From Riptortus pedestris (lineage: Eukaryota; Arthropoda; Insecta; Hemiptera; Alydidae), in assembly GCA_019009955.1 (NCBI GenBank), contig CM032231.1:114230001-114294000 (forward strand): DNA of 64,000 bases, read 5' to 3'. How positions within the stretch are numbered: the stretch's first letter is position 1; each line of letters begins with the position of its first letter. Of the stretch, positions 62,574 to 64,000 are shown piece by piece. Under the pieces are notes generated by a model. It was not told where the DNA came from. It was given only the letters and a program-made list of their open reading frames with translations, and did no database searches. The translations under genes were made by a program, and so were the position numbers.

Positions 62574-63450
62574 CTACTGTACGTGTGTGTGTTACAGAAC
62601 TCCTAAACGGCTGGACCGATTTAAATGAATTTTTTTGTATGCGCTTGGGTGACGCCCTGGATGGTTTAGATTCAAAAATCAGCCCAGCAGGAGGAGCAGG
62701 AGTGGGGGTTGTAAGGGAGGCCTAAAATTAAAAATAGCAATATTTCGTTTCCTATTGGTTTTTCGGTAAATATTCACAGGACAGAAGTTGTTTATTTTGT
62801 GATTTCAGGCAACTTTTGTTATATTCACTTTTGTCGTATAACATAGTATAAACCAGATACACGCTAAAAAATTAAAGTGGGAGCCAACAATTGTATTGGG
62901 CACTAACGACTGAACGGAACTTAACAAAACTCTATGTGTAAATTAGCATTAATACTTCCATGATTATAAGCTATATTAAATTTTTTAGGTTCGAACGGGA
63001 GTGGGGGTTATAAGAGGGGCCTGAATAAATGTTCATGATATTTCATTTTCTATTTGTTTTTAGACAAACATGCACATAACGAAAGTTGTTTTTTGTGTTA
63101 TTAAAAGTAGCTTTTGTTTTAAACATAATATTATTAAATTTAATATCCTAATCCATTGAAATATCATACAGGGCAACGTCTGTTGGGTCCGCTAGTATAT
63201 ATATATTTGTCTGTTAATGCTATAGCGGTCACAATTTTTGTTTAACCGTTACCAAACTCGATATTCAAACGTTTAATATAAAAATAAAGATCAAGTTCAT
63301 TAATGGCTGAAATCAGACCGGTTGGGGGGTAGAGGGGAGAATTTCGAAAATTTAAAATATACTAGTTATTACACGTCGGATCGAAATATTATACGGAAAC
63401 AAACTTATTGCAAATGTAATGCTCTATAACGCCAAAGCCTTCTATTACGA
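62427..63450 (-). mobile_element. Family 1 copy split by a nested Helitron
   Basis: Left part (CATGACGCGATTTTCAAAA to TCCGTTCAAAAC) and a TA tract to 62570; the Helitron occupies 62573-63195. Then TA, TTTGTCTGTTAATGCTATAG and the internal block to about 63450. Both halves are in consistent minus order. Confidence 0.78.
62573..63195 (+). mobile_element. Non-autonomous Helitron nested in a Family 1 copy
   Basis: Begins near TCTACTGTACG after a TA tract and ends GTTGGGTCCGCTAG at 63195, followed by TATATA. It has two ~297-bp units (GGAGTGGGGGTT landmarks near 62700 and 62998). It splits the TA microsatellite of a minus-strand Family 1 element: flank 62427-62570 on one side and 63196-63450 on the other. 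Confidence 0.75.
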
Positions 63451-64000
63451 TAAAACCAGTGCTAATGACCATTCCCTCCTCCAATTAATAATTCGACTTC
63501 TTATATAGCCTATGATGTACCTTGGGAGAGGTGACTCAGAAATATAAATGCCCATAGAAACCTGCCGAGTCGTTTTTGAGTGATTCAGTAACAACCGGGA
63601 GGATAGAAACATAGACAGACAGAAATGAGGATGGATTTTTACGTTTAGAGATTCCATTAGACTTTCCGCCCCTTTTACTAATGTAAGTATTAGGATATAA
63701 TGAGCTAAAATTTGAATATAGTTATGATTATACTAATTTAGTAAAGCCTCAGTAGATATGCAAGAGCTAATGGTCTAACGGAGAATAATAAAGGCACAGC
63801 AATATATTTTAAAGCCAGTCCGAAATGAGAACATTCTTCTTGTCGAGAGTAACAGCCATCACTCTGCCAGTAGAGCGTTGCGTGATACACTGCGCCTCTA
63901 GAATTAAGTGTTCTTTCTTCTCTGGTCTACTGTGATGGGGGAAACCTCATGCAAGGATAAGGGCAGAACTAACAGTGTAATTAGTACCAACTGCGAGTAT
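63451..64000. other. Unassigned end of window
   Basis: The stretch 63490-63640 (TATAGCCTATGATGTACCTT, AGACAGACAGAAATGAGG) resembles the tails of widespread arthropod repeats but could not be tied to a family here. Confidence 0.4.

Overview
This is about 64 kb of AT-rich, intron- and repeat-dominated animal DNA with almost no coding sequence. The one clear gene feature is the last coding exon of an arthropod allatostatin C-type neuropeptide precursor at 52469-52636 (+). It ends in [24 protein letters not shown], the amidated form usually called allatostatin triple C (AST-CCC). This identifies the source as an arthropod. The sparse exons, dinucleotide microsatellites and heavy transposon load fit a large-genome crustacean or non-holometabolous insect, but the window alone does not decide which. 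No signal-peptide exon and no sister allatostatin C or CC peptide was found on either strand.

The rest is mostly mobile-element sediment. Family 1, with about 20 copies, has a constant structure. It starts with a 5' end carrying a small hairpin (CGCAG-GGG-CTGCG), followed by a subterminal AGCAGATTTCCC box. A central (TA)n microsatellite comes next, preceded by a CCGCT-AG-AGCGG hairpin. The 3' end is the palindrome GATTTCCCTTAAGGGAAATC followed by TGCTAA, and there is no obvious target duplication. This architecture matches Helentron-associated non-autonomous elements (HINE/DINE-1 type). Family 2 consists of classical non-autonomous Helitrons. Each has a hairpin such as CCCGGGCGAAGCCGGG about 12 nt before a terminal CTAG, A/T-rich insertion sites, and a variable number of ~297-bp internal units. 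Three sit in alternating orientation at 34.2-39.3 kb, one is at 62.6-63.2 kb, and one at 23.4-24.7 kb is interrupted by a Family 1 copy. Family 3 is a tRNA-derived SINE with seven copies. There are also a Tc1/mariner-like MITE (two copies), a ~120-bp foldback hairpin, a candidate Penelope-like remnant with ~100-bp inverted arms, and two decayed non-LTR retrotransposon C-termini at 9.9 and 10.9-11.4 kb.

Layout. 1-10 kb: unique AT-rich DNA, four Family 1 copies and a 102-bp minisatellite. 10-19 kb: LINE relics, a MITE and compound microsatellites. 19-34 kb: Helitron/HINE nest, SINEs, TA tracts and a foldback. 34-40 kb: Helitron cluster. 40-52 kb: SINEs, more Family 1 copies and the Penelope-like relic. 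52.2-53 kb: AST-CCC terminal exon, 3' UTR and poly(A) signals. 53-64 kb: AT-rich DNA, one GC-rich exon-like island at 56.9 kb, SINEs, a full Family 1 copy and a nested HINE/Helitron pair.

A recurring theme is nesting. The TA tract carried inside Family 1 is itself the landing site for Helitrons and the TA-specific MITE. Nearly all other open reading frames in the window are AT-rich or microsatellite artefacts.
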